Part shown: positions 62,801 through 64,000 of the stretch, piece after piece
Position numbering within the stretch: the stretch's first letter is position 1
Layout: each line of letters starts with the position of its first letter
Notes under the pieces: generated by a model
The model's input: only the letters and a program-made list of their open reading frames with translations
Database searches by the model: none
Told to the model about the DNA's origin: nothing
Assembly (NCBI GenBank): GCA_963575645.1
Contig: OY754470.1
Coordinates: 32,470,501-32,534,500 of the forward strand
Reading direction: 5' to 3'
DNA: 64,000 nucleotides
DNA from: Xanthostigma xanthostigma
Taxonomy: Eukaryota; Arthropoda; Insecta; Raphidioptera; Raphidiidae
Translations under genes and position numbers: made by a program

Positions 62801-64000
62801 TGCTTGTATGCGTTAAAATGATAGTAAATATGCAGTTTGCATTTTCTTATGAGAGAAGGATCCAAACCTGAATGTTATAATGTAAATAGACTTACCTTCA
62901 TGATATAAAGCAATTTTGCTTATAAGGACTCATTTGCACGCAATTGTCGTGAAGCATATAAAAACTGCTTGTCTGCGTTAAAATAATGGTTAATATGCAG
63001 TTTGCATTTCTTATGAGAGAATGATCCAAACCTGAATGTTATAGTGAAAGTAGACTTACCTTTGTGAAATAAAACAATTTTGCCTTTAAGGACTTATTTC
63101 CACCTAATTGTCGTAAAACATGTGAAAACTGCTTGTCTGCGTGAAAATGATAGTAAATATGCAGTTTGCATTTTCTTATGAGAGAATGATCCAAACCTGA
63201 ATGTTATAGTGTAAATAGACTTACCTTTGTAAAATAAAGCAATTTTGCTTATAAGGACTCATTTGCACGCAATTGTCGTGAAGCATATAAAAACTGCTTG
63301 TCTGCGTTAAAATAATGGTTAATATGCAGTTTGCATTTTCTTATGAGAGAATGATCCAAACCTGAATGTTATAGTGAAAGTAGACTTACCTTTGTGAAAT
63401 AAAACAATTTTGCCTTTAAGGACTTATTTCCACCTAATTGTCGTAAAACATGTGAAAACTGCTTGTCTGCGTGAAAATGATAGTAAATATGCAGTTTGCA
63501 TTTTCTTATGAGAGAATGATCCAAACCTGAATGTTATAGTGTAAATGAACTTACCTTAATGAAATAAAGCAATTTTGCCTATAAGGACTCATTTGCCCCT
63601 AATTGTAATAAAGCATGTAAAAACTGCTTGTATGCGTTAAAATAATGGTTAATATGCAGTTAGCATTTTCTTATGAGAGAAGGATCCAAACCTGAATGTT
63701 ATAGTGTAAATAGACTTACCTTTGTAAAATAAAGTAATTTTGCTTATAAGGACTCATTTGCACGCAATTGTCGTGAAGCATATAAAAACTGCTTGTCTGC
63801 GTTGAAATAATGGTTAATATGCAGTTTGCATTTTCTTATGAGAGAATGATCCAAACCTTAATGTTATAGTGTAAATAGACTTACCTTCATGAATTCAAGC
63901 AATTTTGCCTATAAGGACTCATTTGCCCCTAATTGTCATAAAGCATGTAAAAACTGCTTGTATGCGTTAAAATAATGGTTAATATGCAGTTTGCATTTTC
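59883..64000 (+). repeat. Segmental block B, copy 2 (runs off the window)
   Basis: Second copy of 11091-15208. Its last 1,331 bp (62670-64000) match 1-1331 better than 13878-15208. Shared forms are ttataatgtaaatag in the second monomer, ataaagtaattttgc and ccaaaccttaatg with gaattcaagc. One difference is tcatgatataaag near 62899 against tcatgaaataaag near 230. The final monomer is cut at 63989-64000. Confidence 0.85.
60518..62669 (+). repeat. 13-monomer HOR, copy 4 (2,152 bp)
   Basis: Offset from 11726-13877 is 48,792 bp throughout, so the length is again 2,152 bp. Private substitutions include aactgattgtc near 61801 and gtttaaacaatgg near 62145. It lies inside the larger block B and leads directly into the copy of the window's own left edge at 62670. 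Confidence 0.9.

Larger units (their letters stand above)
1..64000 (+). repeat. 165-bp AT-rich tandem satellite array (about 388 monomers)
   Basis: Every part of the window is a copy of the same unit. Taking the motif gtttgcatt as the monomer start, starts fall at 1, 166, 331, 495, 660, 825 and onward at 165-bp spacing, with occasional 164- or 172-bp steps. The unit has about 54 G or C in 165 bp, so it is roughly 33% GC. All copies are in one orientation; I saw no inversion, no unique spacer and no inserted mobile element. Copies differ by scattered substitutions and a few indels, and the differences are shared in ordered blocks, which shows higher-order organisation. A pure array of nucleosome-sized units is typical of centromeric or pericentromeric heterochromatin; that location is inferred. 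The family is not one I recognise. No gene is present anywhere in the array. Confidence 0.98.

Noticed and set aside
1-64000. CRISPR array
   Set aside because: There are no unique spacers; the whole 165-bp unit repeats head to tail.
1-64000. Primate alpha satellite
   Set aside because: The monomer is 165 bp and not 171 bp, and the sequence does not resemble the alpha consensus.
1-64000. Transposon, SINE or tRNA-derived repeat as the source
   Set aside because: I see no A/B boxes, terminal inverted repeats, target duplications or poly(A) tail tied to a monomer boundary.
1-64000. Assembly artefact from looping on one read
   Set aside because: Copies carry many different private variants in consistent nested order, which a simple loop would not give. 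Collapse or misjoin at single seams (for example near 20,020 or 31,227) cannot be excluded without reads.

Overview
The whole 64-kb window is one uninterrupted array of tandem satellite DNA. The monomer is 165 bp (172, 164 and a few shorter or longer variants), about two-thirds A+T, and always in the same head-to-tail orientation. Roughly 388 monomers fill the window from the first base to a partial monomer at 63989-64000. I see no protein-coding gene, RNA gene, transposon, telomere repeat or unique spacer. A long pure array with a nucleosome-sized unit points to eukaryotic centromeric or pericentromeric heterochromatin in a long-read assembly. I do not recognise the monomer and cannot name the species or even choose between plant and animal. 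It is not human-type alpha satellite and has no complete CENP-B box.

Four main monomer subtypes recur in fixed orders, so the array has higher-order repeats (HORs). They are: a CpG-containing type (first monomer, 1-165); a 'gaaagtag / tttaaggactta' type (660-824); a 'gcccctaattgtcat' type (2647-2811); and a 'ccctcatg / aaagactc / cgtttaaat' type (3142-3306). Single-base markers and indels let blocks be traced. A 13-monomer HOR of exactly 2,152 bp lies at 11726-13877, 25281-27432 and 60518-62669, with partial copies at about 20020-21809 and 51019-52008. A related longer HOR of about 21-27 monomers lies at 3010-7080, 7299-10716, 34401-38642 and 38861-42773.

Larger duplications sit on top of this. 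1-6150 matches 13878-20020. 1839-10725 matches 33395-42782. 11091-15208 matches 59883-64000. The left edge (1-1331) matches the right edge (62670-64000) better than it matches the internal copy at 13878. Locally, a 9-monomer unit (1,485 bp) is amplified between 28422 and 33370, and a 10-monomer unit (1,657 bp) is duplicated at 52009-55245. The region 42.8-60 kb is the most mosaic, with dimer duplications, truncated monomers and a block shared by 47137-49863 and 55811-59692.

Within each monomer I see three short dyad symmetries, a plus-strand AATAAA hexamer and a minus-strand AGGTAAGT splice-donor-like octamer. These are sequence observations and any function is inference. All comparisons were made by eye, so block edges are accurate to about one monomer unless a marker fixes them.
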